Assembly (NCBI RefSeq): GCF_022201045.2
Contig: NC_068558.1
Location: 50,385,501-50,449,500, forward strand
Origin: Citrus sinensis
Lineage: Eukaryota; Streptophyta; Magnoliopsida; Sapindales; Rutaceae
DNA: 64,000 nucleotides
Reading direction: 5' to 3'
In this document: positions 1-10,899 of the stretch, piece by piece
Layout: each line of letters begins with the position of its first letter
Position numbering within the stretch: the stretch's first letter is position 1
The notes under the pieces: model-generated
Told to the model about the DNA's origin: nothing
The model's database searches: none
Seen by the model: the letters and a program-made list of their open reading frames with translations, nothing else
Translations under genes and position numbers: made by a program

Positions 1-904
1 AAAGATCAATCAATATAGAAACAAGGTAATGGTCTTCTTGCTAGTTTATGTCACATATATGGTATATTTACTTGAACTAGTATAAATCATTCTAATTATT
101 TTATATTTAATCAGATTAATACGTGATTAGTGTCAAATATTAAAAGTCAATTTTAATAAATTTTTTTTATTATGTGATCAAATATTATGTTATTGAGTTT
201 AATTTTTTTACCTTATACATTATTATACTATGGACAAGTATAATTTTTAATTATGTTATTTTAGCGATGAACAATTTTGTACTGGTACATAAAGAATTCT
301 TACACCCATTTTATGGTATATACATAACTTTGGCCCATCGAGAATTACTATGTAGTCATTTGATGCCAAGAGTGTAGAAATCTCTCTCTCGTTCTTGTTT
401 TGCTAGCATGTGTGTGTGTGGGCTGATTGTTGTAGCTTCAAGCTTGAGTTAAAGGCAACAAGATACAGCAGAAGCCAGAGGCTGTAACAGGAGCTGAGCA
501 GCATCATTGATCATGGCCAATCAATGTACATGATCTTGTCTCTCTCTGGTTCGTGTGTGAATCGTAATGCAAGATCATGGGATTCTAAAAATAAATTATT
601 GCAGCAATATACTGATAATAATACAATATATATCTTTTGGTTCTGATTATTGTGCCTCCGGTAAGACAAAACACATATATATCACATAGCATAAGCACTT
701 TCTTTAAGTTGACTTCACTATGAACATCTCACAATAAAATCTAAATCAAGGTTCTTGTAATATTAGAATACAAAAAAACACTCCAAGGCTTTATCACCTA
801 CGTTATCTTTAATAATTAATGGATCTAATTCTTAAAACTCTGACTGCAAAAATGGCGTAAATATTACATTAAGTAATAAAATTTTGCATATTCATGTAAC
901 CTCT
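1..904. other. Intergenic, upstream of kiwellin gene
   Basis: No gene is supported here. The stretch is AT-rich and contains a short TG microsatellite near 409-421 and CT-rich runs near 383-395 and 538-547. It must hold the promoter of the kiwellin gene that follows. The few open frames are short, have no family resemblance and look random. Confidence 0.6.
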
Positions 905-915
905 ATTATATATAC
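905..915 (+). promoter_or_regulatory. Probable TATA box of kiwellin gene
   Basis: The string TATTATATATA lies about 82-92 bases before the chosen start codon at 997. That leaves room for a short 5' leader of roughly 55-60 bases. It is the best TATA-like site upstream of this gene and fits a strongly regulated secreted-protein gene. This is inference from position and composition only. Confidence 0.45.
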
Positions 916-996
916 GGCCTATTGCATTTTAAAGTCCTTCACCAAACCTATTATATTACAACAGATTCACAAAGCAAAAGAAGAGAAATATACAAA

Positions 997-1557
997 ATGA
1001 AGAAGCAACTTTCCTCTTGTGTTGTTCTTCTCATTTGCGTTCTTGCACTAGTGTCATTGGGTGTTGAAGCTGGTACTTGTAACCCCAGTGGCAAGATAAG
1101 AGGGAAAAAGCCTCCACCAGGACAGTGCAATCAAGAAAACTACTCCGATTGCTGCAAACAAGGCAAGCTTTACAGCATTTTCAGATGTTCACCAACGGTG
1201 ACGGGTCACACAAAGGCAACATTAACACTCAACAGCTTCCAGAAAGGCGGGGATGGCGGTGGCCCATCTGAATGTGACAACCAGTACCATTCAGATGATG
1301 AACCAGTTGTGGCACTGTCAACTGGATGGTACAACAAAGGCAGCAGGTGCTTGAACTATATTAACATCTACGGCAATGGAAATAGTGTCAAGGCTAAAGT
1401 TGTCGATGAGTGTGACTCCACAATGGGATGTGATTCCGATCATGATTATCAGCCTCCATGCCGAAACAATATTGTTGATGCATCAAAAGCTGTTTGGGAA
1501 GCCCTGGGAGTGCCTCAAAGTAAGGGTGAAATGGAAATATATTGGTCTGATGCTTGA
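997..1557 (+). CDS. Kiwellin / ripening-related secreted protein
   Basis: Intronless gene for a 186-residue protein. I start it at the ATG at 997 rather than the in-frame ATG at 922, because the 997 start gives a classic signal peptide (about residues 1-25, ending GVEA) and the 922 start would sit almost at the expected transcription start. The mature part begins [20 protein letters not shown] and is Cys-rich. Further on are the family hallmarks [22 protein letters not shown] and [15 protein letters not shown], which belong to the double-psi beta-barrel kiwellin/grip22 family. Members are apoplastic proteins abundant in ripening fruit and in defence; some bind and block a secreted fungal chorismate mutase. 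The length is normal for short kiwellins. The family call is firm; the role in this plant is inferred. Confidence 0.93.
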   Translation: MKKQLSSCVVLLICVLALVSLGVEAGTCNPSGKIRGKKPPPGQCNQENYSDCCKQGKLYSIFRCSPTVTGHTKATLTLNSFQKGGDGGGPSECDNQYHSDDEPVVALSTGWYNKGSRCLNYINIYGNGNSVKAKVVDECDSTMGCDSDHDYQPPCRNNIVDASKAVWEALGVPQSKGEMEIYWSDA

Positions 1558-2345
1558 TTCTCACGATGTTTGTGATACTATGATGCTTTTATTAACTCCT
1601 GTTTACTTCATAGTCCTCCATGTATTATTCGTATTGTAATGAAAGTTTGTGTTACTGTTCGTTTTCTTTTAATTTTACTTTCTCCTTTCGTTTGAAGTTG
1701 GTGCGTAAAATTTTATGTATTTATATATATTAAAACTGCTTCAAATTTTCTTTAGTTAAAACTCTGTATCACTGTACGGATCAGTGATATTCTCTGTAAG
1801 AACTAAGAACTACAACACAATTGTCTCCAAGAATCTAACACCTCGATAAACTAAATTGGAGGCAACCAACATTCAAAGAGTCGACCAAAATAACGCTTGT
1901 TCCCTTTAGCGAGACAGCGACTTCTGCAATCGGCAAAATAAAAATGAGAAGGAAGAAAATTTTCTGTGGTCAATTGGTAATATGATACAAAAAGAAATTT
2001 AGTTAGATCAGCCTTGTACTTTTTCTATTCTTTTAATTCAAAACTTAAGCTGCACAGATTATAGTGCAGTAGATGTCTAAAACAAGACGCTGAGAAAGAA
2101 AGAGATATATCGCATGTCTAATGCTCTTCATAACCTTATAAATACAATGGCATTGGAGTTTAGTGCTAGATATGTTGGAAACACAAGATTTATATAATTA
2201 ATCTCAAATTAAGTATATGAACATATGTCTTAATTACTTCCAGGATCAGTAAACAAGTAAAGAAGCCAAAGCTTTACAAGCACCACTATCAAAACCAGAA
2301 TTTGACACTAGTAAAACAAACTTAGCCAGTGACACCAATAACCCA
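1558..2345. other. Convergent 3' intergenic region
   Basis: This gap separates the ends of the kiwellin (+) and MCTP (-) genes, so it holds both 3' UTRs and terminators. AATGAAAG near 1638 is a possible polyadenylation element for the kiwellin transcript. No other gene or repeat is evident. Confidence 0.5.
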
Positions 2346-5300
2346 TCAAAGCATACTATCAGTTCTAGCCGGAAGCCGCCTGAAGAAATTAATTGGTGCA
2401 GAGGGTGTCTTATGCCGGAACCTGGGATGCCTCATGATATAACATCCAGCTAAAAGAGCAAGCAGCTGGAAAGGTGTCACATACAACACAACAGCAGCCA
2501 CAAGACAGAAAATCACAAATATAGCTGCGGCCCGAGGATCCCGCCAGCTCAATAGCGCTTGAATTCGCTCTCCTTGAGTAGCTACATCACCCACGACTGT
2601 CTGTATCCTTCCAGCCACACTCCTGAGCCGATCATACCTCATGCGAACTATGTCAGGACTCCTTGTTGTAGGAAATGTGTCGAACTCCTCATCTAGCTCA
2701 TCAGGGTGCACTGCATCTGCATACGAGATTCTCGTGTTCATGTGAGGAGGGTATCTTGGACGATAACGGTAATTCCAAAGCCCAATCATGAACATGTACA
2801 GAAATACAGTTGGCAAAATCAGTTCTGGGAAATACACAAGCATCACAAAGAGAATATGTACTAGAACTGTCGTAATAGGATTCCTCCACATGCAAACTTC
2901 CCCAAACCATTTTCCAGCAGCAAATAATCCTGAGAAAACTGACATCAGTCTGAAAAAATTTGCCTTGCTGCGCCTCATGCTCCAGAGATGAGAGTCCACG
3001 TCGGACATGTACTCAACTACTTCCTTCCTCAGAGGAGGTTCTGCCCTACTAAGTCGAGCTGCCACAATGTTGACAGCCTGGTGACGCAACATATCCTGTT
3101 GAGCCATGGTCAATGGCCTGACATAGTGCATCTTCGGCAAGAGGGGTCGTGAGTATAGAAACATCATGTTTGCAAATGATGTATAAGAAAACCGTATTGC
3201 CAGATGCAATTCACCCATCTTCTTGACACCAGAGGGGTGGAGCACTAGAAGGGGATAAGAGTGTGTATATACACGACCAGTTTCAAGAGTAGAGATTCTA
3301 ATCCGAACCTTACCAATTTTCACGTCTTTGCTACCACTTGAACCACCAATATGGCTGTTATCAAAAACTCCCACGGTAAGAACTGTGGCTGGATCATAGA
3401 CTTCCCAGGTGTACTGCTCATTATATTTCGCGCTCAAGCTATTAATTATGGTTCGAGTTCTAACCCATTTGTGACCATACTTTGCAACACAATATGTGTC
3501 AGCCGTGCCTCTTCCATCTCTTGTTTTCATCGGGTGGAGGCCATCGGCATTTAGAATGCCAAGCTCCAACACACCAATAGATGGTTTCCAGAGCTGCTTT
3601 GCTGTTGGTCGGAGATCACTGCTGTAGTGAGTTGACTCATCAAGCACATGGTAACCTCCATCAAGACACACACGAAGATGCAGTCTACTAGAGAACTTAT
3701 CTTTCTTTGCATTATCTCCATCCAACGCAGCTGAGACGGACTTTTCAAGATTGAACCACCTGGTGTGGACAATGCGGTCATCAGCACGCTTCTCAACAGA
3801 GTGCAATGGTATCACAACCTTACCGATAGTCTCATCTTTATTGGGGCCCACACGATCTTCAACTGTGAGAATCAGGTGATCCTCAAATGGTTCAGAAGCA
3901 ACAAACATCATATCCTCATTCCAAACTGGATTCAGAGTTCGAGATTGAACAGATTTTGTCTTTAGAACCTGGTTACCAATCTGCACTTTAACATATGCGT
4001 CAGGAAACCGATTCTTGTCAGATATGACAAGATCTTGTGCCTCCATCACATTAACACGGACATACCATAGTCTTGGAGAATGATAAACTTTAGACCGGAT
4101 GTGTGTGGAGACATTTGAAGGACTATCAGTGGGAGTAACAGCGTCTGAATGCCATGCATCAGGAAAAGCCTCATCAGCTTGCGTACCATACCAGACAGCA
4201 AGCATCAGTTCACCCTTTTTCTTCTCCCCTTTCCTGTCTTCAAGACGATACCACTCTGCAGCTAATGGACTATCAGGTGGAACTCGTGTGGGAACCTCGT
4301 TCAGATCAAACCTGACCAATCCAACATAATCATCCTTCACCACATCCTTATCCTTGACAGCAACTTCCAGCACAGATGACTGAATCCTCTCCCGCGAAAA
4401 GGCGAACACTTCATTCCACTCAGGATTCTGTTTCTTCTCATAGTACTTTGTAATCCCTTTGTAGTTCCCAACCTTTACTTCAACAAATGGGTCAAGACTC
4501 CCAGTCACATCCTTGGAAGGAAGGTCACGGGCTTTCACAACTCGTACAAAAAGGTACCGCATCTGCTCAACAAGATCATAGGTGCTAGCTCGCAAGTCAC
4601 CACGCACAACTCGCCCTCCAATAACTTGTCCCCCTCCAAGAAAAGGACTTGTTTCTTTAAGTGCATAATCAGTAGGTTGTGAAGATAACCCTGAGTATGT
4701 ATGCACAATTTTAGAAGCTTGTGGTTCAGATTTCATCTCATAAGCACCATAATTCATTGATGGCTGTGCTGCAGATGGGGATGAATGTTGCTGTTGTTGC
4801 GAGATATTTGCATTTGGAAGATGATGAAATGTGTGTCTTCTCCGAGCTTTATCATCTGAGAATGGGTCAGGCGCTGAGCTTGGAACTTGTTCTGGTGCTT
4901 GAGATTTGGTTGAGCGCAAATCTGAATGCCCAAATGATTCCATTGCAGGAAGAGGGTTTGAAGATCTTATTGATGGGTCATCAGTAACAAAAACTTTCAA
5001 TCCAAGCTCTCCTTTAACACGAGAAAAGATGCTACGCTTCTCCAGAGGATAATGTAAAACAACAGCATCAGAATAAGGGACGAATGACGTTCCAGTAAGA
5101 CGGACTTTACCAAGGAAAGATTTGGAGTTGGTTGTTCTATCATGATTGTAGACGTAGGCATCAAGAGCAAGGTTTGATAGATTGTGGGGATCAGAAATGT
5201 TGAAGTAGAAACTTTCATTCCAAACAGGAGTGAGATCTTTCTCCTTGGTGGTTGTGCGGAATTTCTGACCATCAAAATGGAGCTCCACAAAAGCATTGGA

Positions 5301-5372
5301 TGAGCCCTGCCCATCTTTGGGCATGAGTTCGTAGGCACTCACAACTTCTACTCCTAGCTTGAGATGACTCAT
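2346..5372 (-). CDS. Multiple C2 domain and transmembrane region protein (MCTP)
   Basis: Uninterrupted 1008-residue frame, as is usual for plant MCTPs. It starts MSHLKLGVEVVSAYELMPKD, the first strand of an N-terminal C2 domain (about residues 4-125). A low-complexity linker containing QQQQ follows, then three more C2 domains (about 268-390, 433-560 and 597-730), each with a PVWNE-, PEWNE- or KYNEQ-type motif. The C-terminal phosphoribosyltransferase-C region (about 835-1008) has two hydrophobic hairpins, around TTVLVHILFVMLVYF and AAIFVIFCLVAAVVLY. MCTPs such as QUIRKY and FTIP1 tether the ER to the plasma membrane, often at plasmodesmata, and affect cell-to-cell movement of signals such as FT. 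The N-terminal C2 puts this protein in the long four-C2 class, closest in my memory to Arabidopsis MCTP6/MCTP7. Ca2+ binding by each C2 is not certain. Confidence 0.95.
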   Translation of the reverse strand: MSHLKLGVEVVSAYELMPKDGQGSSNAFVELHFDGQKFRTTTKEKDLTPVWNESFYFNISDPHNLSNLALDAYVYNHDRTTNSKSFLGKVRLTGTSFVPYSDAVVLHYPLEKRSIFSRVKGELGLKVFVTDDPSIRSSNPLPAMESFGHSDLRSTKSQAPEQVPSSAPDPFSDDKARRRHTFHHLPNANISQQQQHSSPSAAQPSMNYGAYEMKSEPQASKIVHTYSGLSSQPTDYALKETSPFLGGGQVIGGRVVRGDLRASTYDLVEQMRYLFVRVVKARDLPSKDVTGSLDPFVEVKVGNYKGITKYYEKKQNPEWNEVFAFSRERIQSSVLEVAVKDKDVVKDDYVGLVRFDLNEVPTRVPPDSPLAAEWYRLEDRKGEKKKGELMLAVWYGTQADEAFPDAWHSDAVTPTDSPSNVSTHIRSKVYHSPRLWYVRVNVMEAQDLVISDKNRFPDAYVKVQIGNQVLKTKSVQSRTLNPVWNEDMMFVASEPFEDHLILTVEDRVGPNKDETIGKVVIPLHSVEKRADDRIVHTRWFNLEKSVSAALDGDNAKKDKFSSRLHLRVCLDGGYHVLDESTHYSSDLRPTAKQLWKPSIGVLELGILNADGLHPMKTRDGRGTADTYCVAKYGHKWVRTRTIINSLSAKYNEQYTWEVYDPATVLTVGVFDNSHIGGSSGSKDVKIGKVRIRISTLETGRVYTHSYPLLVLHPSGVKKMGELHLAIRFSYTSFANMMFLYSRPLLPKMHYVRPLTMAQQDMLRHQAVNIVAARLSRAEPPLRKEVVEYMSDVDSHLWSMRRSKANFFRLMSVFSGLFAAGKWFGEVCMWRNPITTVLVHILFVMLVYFPELILPTVFLYMFMIGLWNYRYRPRYPPHMNTRISYADAVHPDELDEEFDTFPTTRSPDIVRMRYDRLRSVAGRIQTVVGDVATQGERIQALLSWRDPRAAAIFVIFCLVAAVVLYVTPFQLLALLAGCYIMRHPRFRHKTPSAPINFFRRLPARTDSML

Positions 5373-5456
5373 GGTAATTTTTTATCAAATTTGAGGAACT
5401 AGTTTGAAGGAATCAAATCAGCTTTCTTTCAGGAATTGTCAGAAAGCAAGAAGCAC

Positions 5457-6295
5457 CTGAAATCCAGCACATATATAGATTTTAAAACTTACTTGAGCAT
5501 TTTATGCTAGAACCAACAAGAGGATAACTAAATGAAGAAAAAAATTCTAAAATTTGAACAACACAAAGACACTGATGACAGTTAAAGCAAGTACATGCAC
5601 AAATACGTCCAATGCCATTTAAAGAACCCGATAGATTGAAACCCTAAGCCCCCAAACAGTGGCTTCGTCGAGTTTTGTTTTAATTTCCATGCGGGAAATT
5701 TACAGATACCAATGGTGGTAGAATCTGGAAAAGAGATAAAGAATGGGAATAAATTGTTGTATTAAACAAACAAAAAGTTGGATGGGTGGATCCTTTTAAG
5801 AAAGAAAGGCACACCACTTTTAGCACTGTATCAAAAACAATGAACCACAGAATACTAAAGCAAAACAAGTAAAAGTCGGAAAGAGAATCAAGAACAAAGA
5901 AATGATATTTTGCATATTCATTCTGGATAACGAAAAAAGGAAGAAAAAGAGTTTTTTGGGAGTCCTTCATGTACTTTTTCAGCTGCCTCCAAAGCCGAAC
6001 AGAGCATATTTCACATAACACTTCAATTATATCTCATCTAAGCTGCAGAGATTTGAGATAAATGGTCCCAAAAAAACAAAAACTAAAAAACAAAAAAGTA
6101 AGAGAGACCCCAGAACAGAGCAGCTCCGCCTTTTCGCAAGAATATAGGTATCTGTACTATCCGACCATCCGTGATTGTCAAGGGATCAAAAAGCAAAGAA
6201 AAATAATCCATTTTAAAGCATGCAAGAGACAAGGCATAAAAACAAACGAGAAATTTAAGGAAAAGAAAGACCCCCAAGGCTGAGAGAAGACTGAC
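5457..6295 (-). other. Probable 5'-UTR intron of the MCTP gene
   Basis: On the minus strand a good donor (GGAAG|GTCAGT, exon edge at 6296) and acceptor (ATTTCAG|GTG, next exon from 5456) bracket 839 bases upstream of the MCTP ATG. Leader introns are common in plant MCTP genes. The frames inside have no family resemblance. The call is inferred from splice signals. Confidence 0.5.
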
Positions 6296-8429
6296 CTTCC
6301 TCCTCTATGCAATCTCTGGAGCTTTCGCAGGTTGAATTTTGAAATAGAGCTCTGTTTGTTTATTGTTTGCTTTTGGGGGTGGGTTGTGGGGGGTTGCGAT
6401 TTGTGATGAACCAAGTTGAGTAGATAGATGAACAGATGATCATCAAATAGAAAAGAAATGAAATGACAAGTACGTGTAACGACGTTTCGGCGAAGATACA
6501 AAGTCGTCGAAAACGAGTTAACGTTGACGGATCAGCGTAGACGGGAAAGTTAATGAATGCAAGTCATTCATTCGTTTGTGTTTGATTGGTGGTCACGGTC
6601 CACTCTCTCTGTTTTCTTATCAGTTTCTCTTTGTATTTTTCTTCTTTTTCCCCCCCGCCCTCCGACGCACCTCTGTTGCTCTGTTTTTGTCATCATTAGG
6701 ATTCTGCTACGAAACTATCAGCGTTTTTATTTTTTTCTCAAAACTTTGGGCCACTCGTGAATATCGGTCATTGCTCCACACTCGCTCTCTTATTTCAAAA
6801 CGCGTCACCCTTTTCATACATCCCTCCATTAGCCCCCCCTCTCTCTCTTTTTTTTTTCTTCTGTACACACACACACACTCATGCCAAATATTCAAATTCA
6901 TTTATCATTCGTGCTATCCTATTTATTAATGTACAACTGCTGATTTATTGAATTAAAAACATATTTAATTTCTAATGTCATTGATTAAATGCGTCGTTAA
7001 GGATGATTTTTATTTAAGGCAAACATTTTAACTTCCTTTTGTAACGTACGTATGAGCAATAATAGAAGCAAATAGTGGGACATTTTTTAACGGCAGTAAA
7101 TAATCTTAAGAAATCAGTATTGTTAAAATTAACGGTCATGCTGGGTTTCGATTTCAGCAGCAGCCAGCAGCAGCGCGTTCGGAATTTTATGCATACGTTA
7201 GCGAGTAGATTAATGATAGAAAAAAGAAAAAAAAATATCTATTTTTCAAAAAATATAAAAAATTAAAAATTAAGTAAGGATTACAATCGAAATCAGAACT
7301 GGTTACGCGTACAGAACTGTTTTAATTAATCGGACGGTCCAAAACGACTTAAAAATGGCCAGATATTTAATGAAACAGAGCGGGGCCTACGGAAATAACA
7401 AAATCTGTTCATTGATGATGGTTGGCTTTGGCTCTGCAGACTGTAATCTACGATCACAATTGAGCTGGGCCAAAAACAAAAGGGGCAGCGCCCCCCTTTG
7501 TTCTGTCAGAGACAGAGAGCGGCATCATGATTTTGACTCCACTGAGACCGTGCCGCGCGCGCGGATGGGGGGTGGAGTTTCTTCCTCCACTCGTTTCTCA
7601 TGTGACCATTTTTTGCACCCCCCGCCTCCACTCTCAGAATTGAAACCCAAATAAGAAGGGTATGCAAATGAACTCCACTCACCGTCGCACGTGACACGAT
7701 CAAACCCAAATTGAAATCGCTTCTTCTTTTTTTTTTTTTTTTAACCTTTTTGGTAATGTAATTTTTGTAATTTTTGTAATTTTTGCAGATCGTCACATCG
7801 TGCCTCAGAAATCGATGAAACAAATTAAATACCACAACAATATCTTGCGTGTGCAACATGAAATGTTTTCTTTGTAAATTATATGTATATATGCTATTGT
7901 ATTTGTTTTTAAGTGAGGGTCAACACACAAAGTGAGACCATTACTATATAAATAAACCCCTTTGGAAAGATAAGCATAGACATTATTATCATCGTCGCCA
8001 ACTCAACTTCTATATTTTTATTGAACTAATGTCACATTATCCATACCTAATTTGCTTCTAATCCATATTATATTAATCTTCGGAGAGGAAAAAAAAAAGA
8101 TATCAAGTTTTATATCATTTTTAAGTTAGTGATTCAATATGAATGACTTGGGCAAGGGGCAATAATATCCTAAATTTATCTGGGCTAATTTGCATATATG
8201 AATCACGTGCCACCCTTTTAATTTCATCATTACGTATAATAAATATGCGAAGTATAAGGAAGATTAGGCTTTAAGATATTCTAATTTTAGAAATCCCGAT
8301 TTTTCAACAGCCTAAATCTTAATCGAAAATCTAAAATGTACGCATAAATCCACAACGTGGCAACATCAAAGTTTGTTGTGGACGCGATCGGCTTAAAATT
8401 AAATTTAAAACTAAAAAAAAAAAAGTGTT
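6296..8429. other. Intergenic: MCTP promoter side and ADF upstream DNA
   Basis: No gene is supported. The DNA between the divergent MCTP (-) and ADF (+) genes has pyrimidine-rich stretches at about 6590-6670 and 6835-6865, a CA run near 6865-6880, a GC-rich patch with alternating CG (about 7550-7566), a T run (about 7722-7742) and four short GTAATTTTT-like tandem units at about 7753-7786. Open frames such as the one at 6576 are pyrimidine-rich noise. Confidence 0.5.
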
Positions 8430-8632
8430 TCATCCCATAAGAATCTCTCCTCCATCCCCTACAATTCTTTTGTTTCTCGCAACAAAAACAGTTCTCATAT
8501 CATATGTCACACCGTAATCAGAAAACACTCTCTCTTGAATTCTTTTCAAATCCCAGCTCATTACTTTTCTTTTCTTGATCATTTTCTTCAATATAATAAT
8601 CCTTGCGAGATTCATCTTCCATCGCAGCCAAC

Positions 8633-9678
8633 ATGGTAATTCACTCAACTCTCCCATTGAATTAATTAACCCCTTTTTTTTCATTTGTTATACAATTTTT
8701 AGCATATATAACACTCGAAAGGAAATTATCAAAAGGTAGCAAAAATAAATAAATAACAAGGTAACTTTAGAAGGGCTCCTTCAATACTTCATTGCAGACT
8801 ATAGGTTGTAAAATGCCGTAGTTCGTGTATATATACATTTTGGATCTCAATTTCTTTTGGCATAATTTTAGTCCCTTGTAGTAAAATTGAATAGACGTTG
8901 TTTGGTGATCAAATCCTGAAAAGCTAATGTGATTCCCTCAGGATGGAGCCAAGATTTCCTGATCCGGTCCAACTCCAAAACTCGTTAGAGATAGAATTAA
9001 TTGTCAAATTGGAGATGAGGAGAGGTGTCTGGAATAATGAACAAAGTAGCAAACGGACGTGGCGCATCACCTGTTATATGAATATTTCAATATATCAATT
9101 TTTACAGAAATAAAAAAGTGATGGTTGGTATAGCTGAGTTAATTAGGTATTAACTTCTTCATCAAATTGATAATTTTTTATGGTGGTAGGCCAATGCGGT
9201 GTCTGGAATGGCGGTGCATGACGAGTGCAAGCTCAAGTTCTTGGAGCTAAAAGCAAAGAGGAACCATCGGTTCATTGTGTTCAAGATCGACGAGAAAATC
9301 CAGCAAGTGACAGTGGAGAGAGTTGGCAGCCCACAAGCAAGCTACGAGGATTTTACCAAGTCATTGCCTGCCGATGAGTGCCGCTATGCTGTCTTTGATT
9401 TTGATTTCACCACCAGCGAGAACGTCCAGAAATCCAAGATTTTCTTCATCGCCTGGTACGTTTGAGTCCATGCTACGAATTGTCCTTTAAACTAAATAAG
9501 CGTCATAATTTTTGTGTGCACGTACAGGGCGCCGGACGCATCTAGAGTGAGGAGTAAGATGGTTTATGCAAGCTCGAAGGATAGATTCAAGAGAGAATTG
9601 GACGGGATTCACGTCGAGTTGCAGGCAACAGACCCAAGTGAGATGAGCTTGGATATTATTAAAGGCCGAGCCCTCTAA
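8633..9678 (+). CDS. ADF: Actin-depolymerizing factor (ADF/cofilin)
   Basis: Three coding exons: 8633-8635 (the ATG alone), 9190-9455 and 9528-9678, giving 139 residues, the standard plant ADF length. The first intron directly after the ATG (donor ATG|GTAATT) is the ancestral plant ADF arrangement. The protein starts [20 protein letters not shown] with Ser6, the conserved site whose phosphorylation blocks actin binding. It continues with [15 protein letters not shown], the KSKIFFIAW strand and the actin-binding long helix [18 protein letters not shown], and ends [12 protein letters not shown]. ADFs sever and depolymerize actin filaments in the cytoplasm. The ending resembles the ADF7/ADF10/ADF8/ADF11 type found in pollen and root hairs, but the subclass is a guess. 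The 5' leader probably lies within 8430-8632. Confidence 0.95.
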
Positions 9679-9764
9679 TAATTTCCTGTTATATATATAT
9701 ATATGTGGCCTATTTCTATACACTTGTGTGAATTTTGTCAAATTAATATTTTCCAACCATTTTT

Positions 9765-9812
<48 letters not shown>

Positions 9813-10170
9813 TAACGTAACAAAACTGAATCGCTGTAGCTATACACAATACAATTCCCCATTTTATTTTTTTGCTTTAATTTTTGTCTCTCAATATGCA
9901 AGATAATCACATAAAAAAACAAGGCAGCTTAAATTATAATATTTACCCATTTATCTTACTAATTTGATAGCACTAATCATTCTTATGTGCAAGTGTCCTC
10001 GTTTTGTTTTAATGCGGACACGCTTTTAAGCTGTGGAATTTAATTTTTTTAATAAACTATAAAGCAATGCGATTTAATAGAATTAAAAACTGACTCTCTT
10101 AAACTACACGACTTAAAAGCGTGTTTGCATAAAAAAAAAAAATGAGGGAGCCGTATTCCAAATATTAAAC
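9679..10170. other. ADF 3' flank
   Basis: AT-rich DNA after the ADF stop, containing the microsatellite listed separately. No gene is supported. Frames on both strands across the CT/AT run are low-complexity artefacts. Confidence 0.5.
9768..9811. repeat. Compound (CT)n(AT)n microsatellite
   Basis: About 14 CT units run directly into about 8 AT units, roughly 90 bases after the ADF stop. It probably lies in or just past the 3' UTR and is likely to vary in length between individuals. Confidence 0.9.
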
Positions 10171-10179
10171 AATATTAAG

Positions 10180-10740
10180 GGCTGGTTTGAAATTACTTTT
10201 GGGAGACTTAGAAGTGATTTTGAAAAATTAAATGTTAATTCTGGTGTAATTTTTTATTTTGAAATCATTTTGGCAAAATCACCTCATCCTACAACGGATT
10301 TTGAAAAGTATGGAATGAATAGCTTTTCAAAATCTAATTTTAAAAATCCTTTTTATATTTAATATAATATCATATAAAAATTCAAAATTATCCTTACTAA
10401 TTCAAAAATAAAATCATTAATTTTAAAGAGATTATTACTATTACCAATTATGTTGGCACAACTAAATAAAAATAAAATTAGTAATATAAAATATTTTAGT
10501 TATTAATTATTATATATACACATTAAAAATATTTTATATATGTGTTTATAAATGTTTAAATAAATTTTATTCAACATTACGCCCCATTTATTTGTTTACA
10601 TTCTTACAATAATTTAATAGTAATATTTACCATGTATATACGATCGATTTTAAAACTCACAATACTTTTAAAAATAAATTTATTAAACGCATAACTGATT
10701 TTTTTAACAGCTGATTATCTCTATAGCATTGCCAATAAAA
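10180..10740. mobile_element. Possible degraded MITE-like element
   Basis: The left edge reads GGGCTGGTTTGAAATTACTT, which resembles the GGGYTGTTTGG starts of many plant hAT-type MITEs. The right edge carries AACAGCTGATT, as in the other ends of such elements. The interior is AT-rich and non-coding. I could not find a clear target-site duplication, so the borders are approximate and the call is weak. Confidence 0.3.
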
Positions 10741-10899
10741 AGGTACAACATTACCAAATCTAGCCCTAATTCCATTAGATATTGCTAGTTCTATATCTAA
10801 TTATTTTTCATTTTTAACATAAATGTACTTAGAAAAATAAATAAACAACGAGCACAAAAACTAAAAAGCTAAATTATTGCTTCATACGCCATCAATTTA

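Noticed and set aside
922-996. Upstream in-frame ATG extending the kiwellin
   Set aside because: It would bury the signal peptide 25 residues inside, and it lies just after the TATA box, where transcription has probably not begun.
6576-6929. 117-codon open frame upstream of the MCTP gene
   Set aside because: Made of pyrimidine-rich and CA-repeat DNA. Three overlapping frames are open at once and none resembles a protein family.
9703-9906. Frames across the CT/AT microsatellite after ADF
   Set aside because: They encode only Ser-Leu or Tyr-Ile runs from the repeat.
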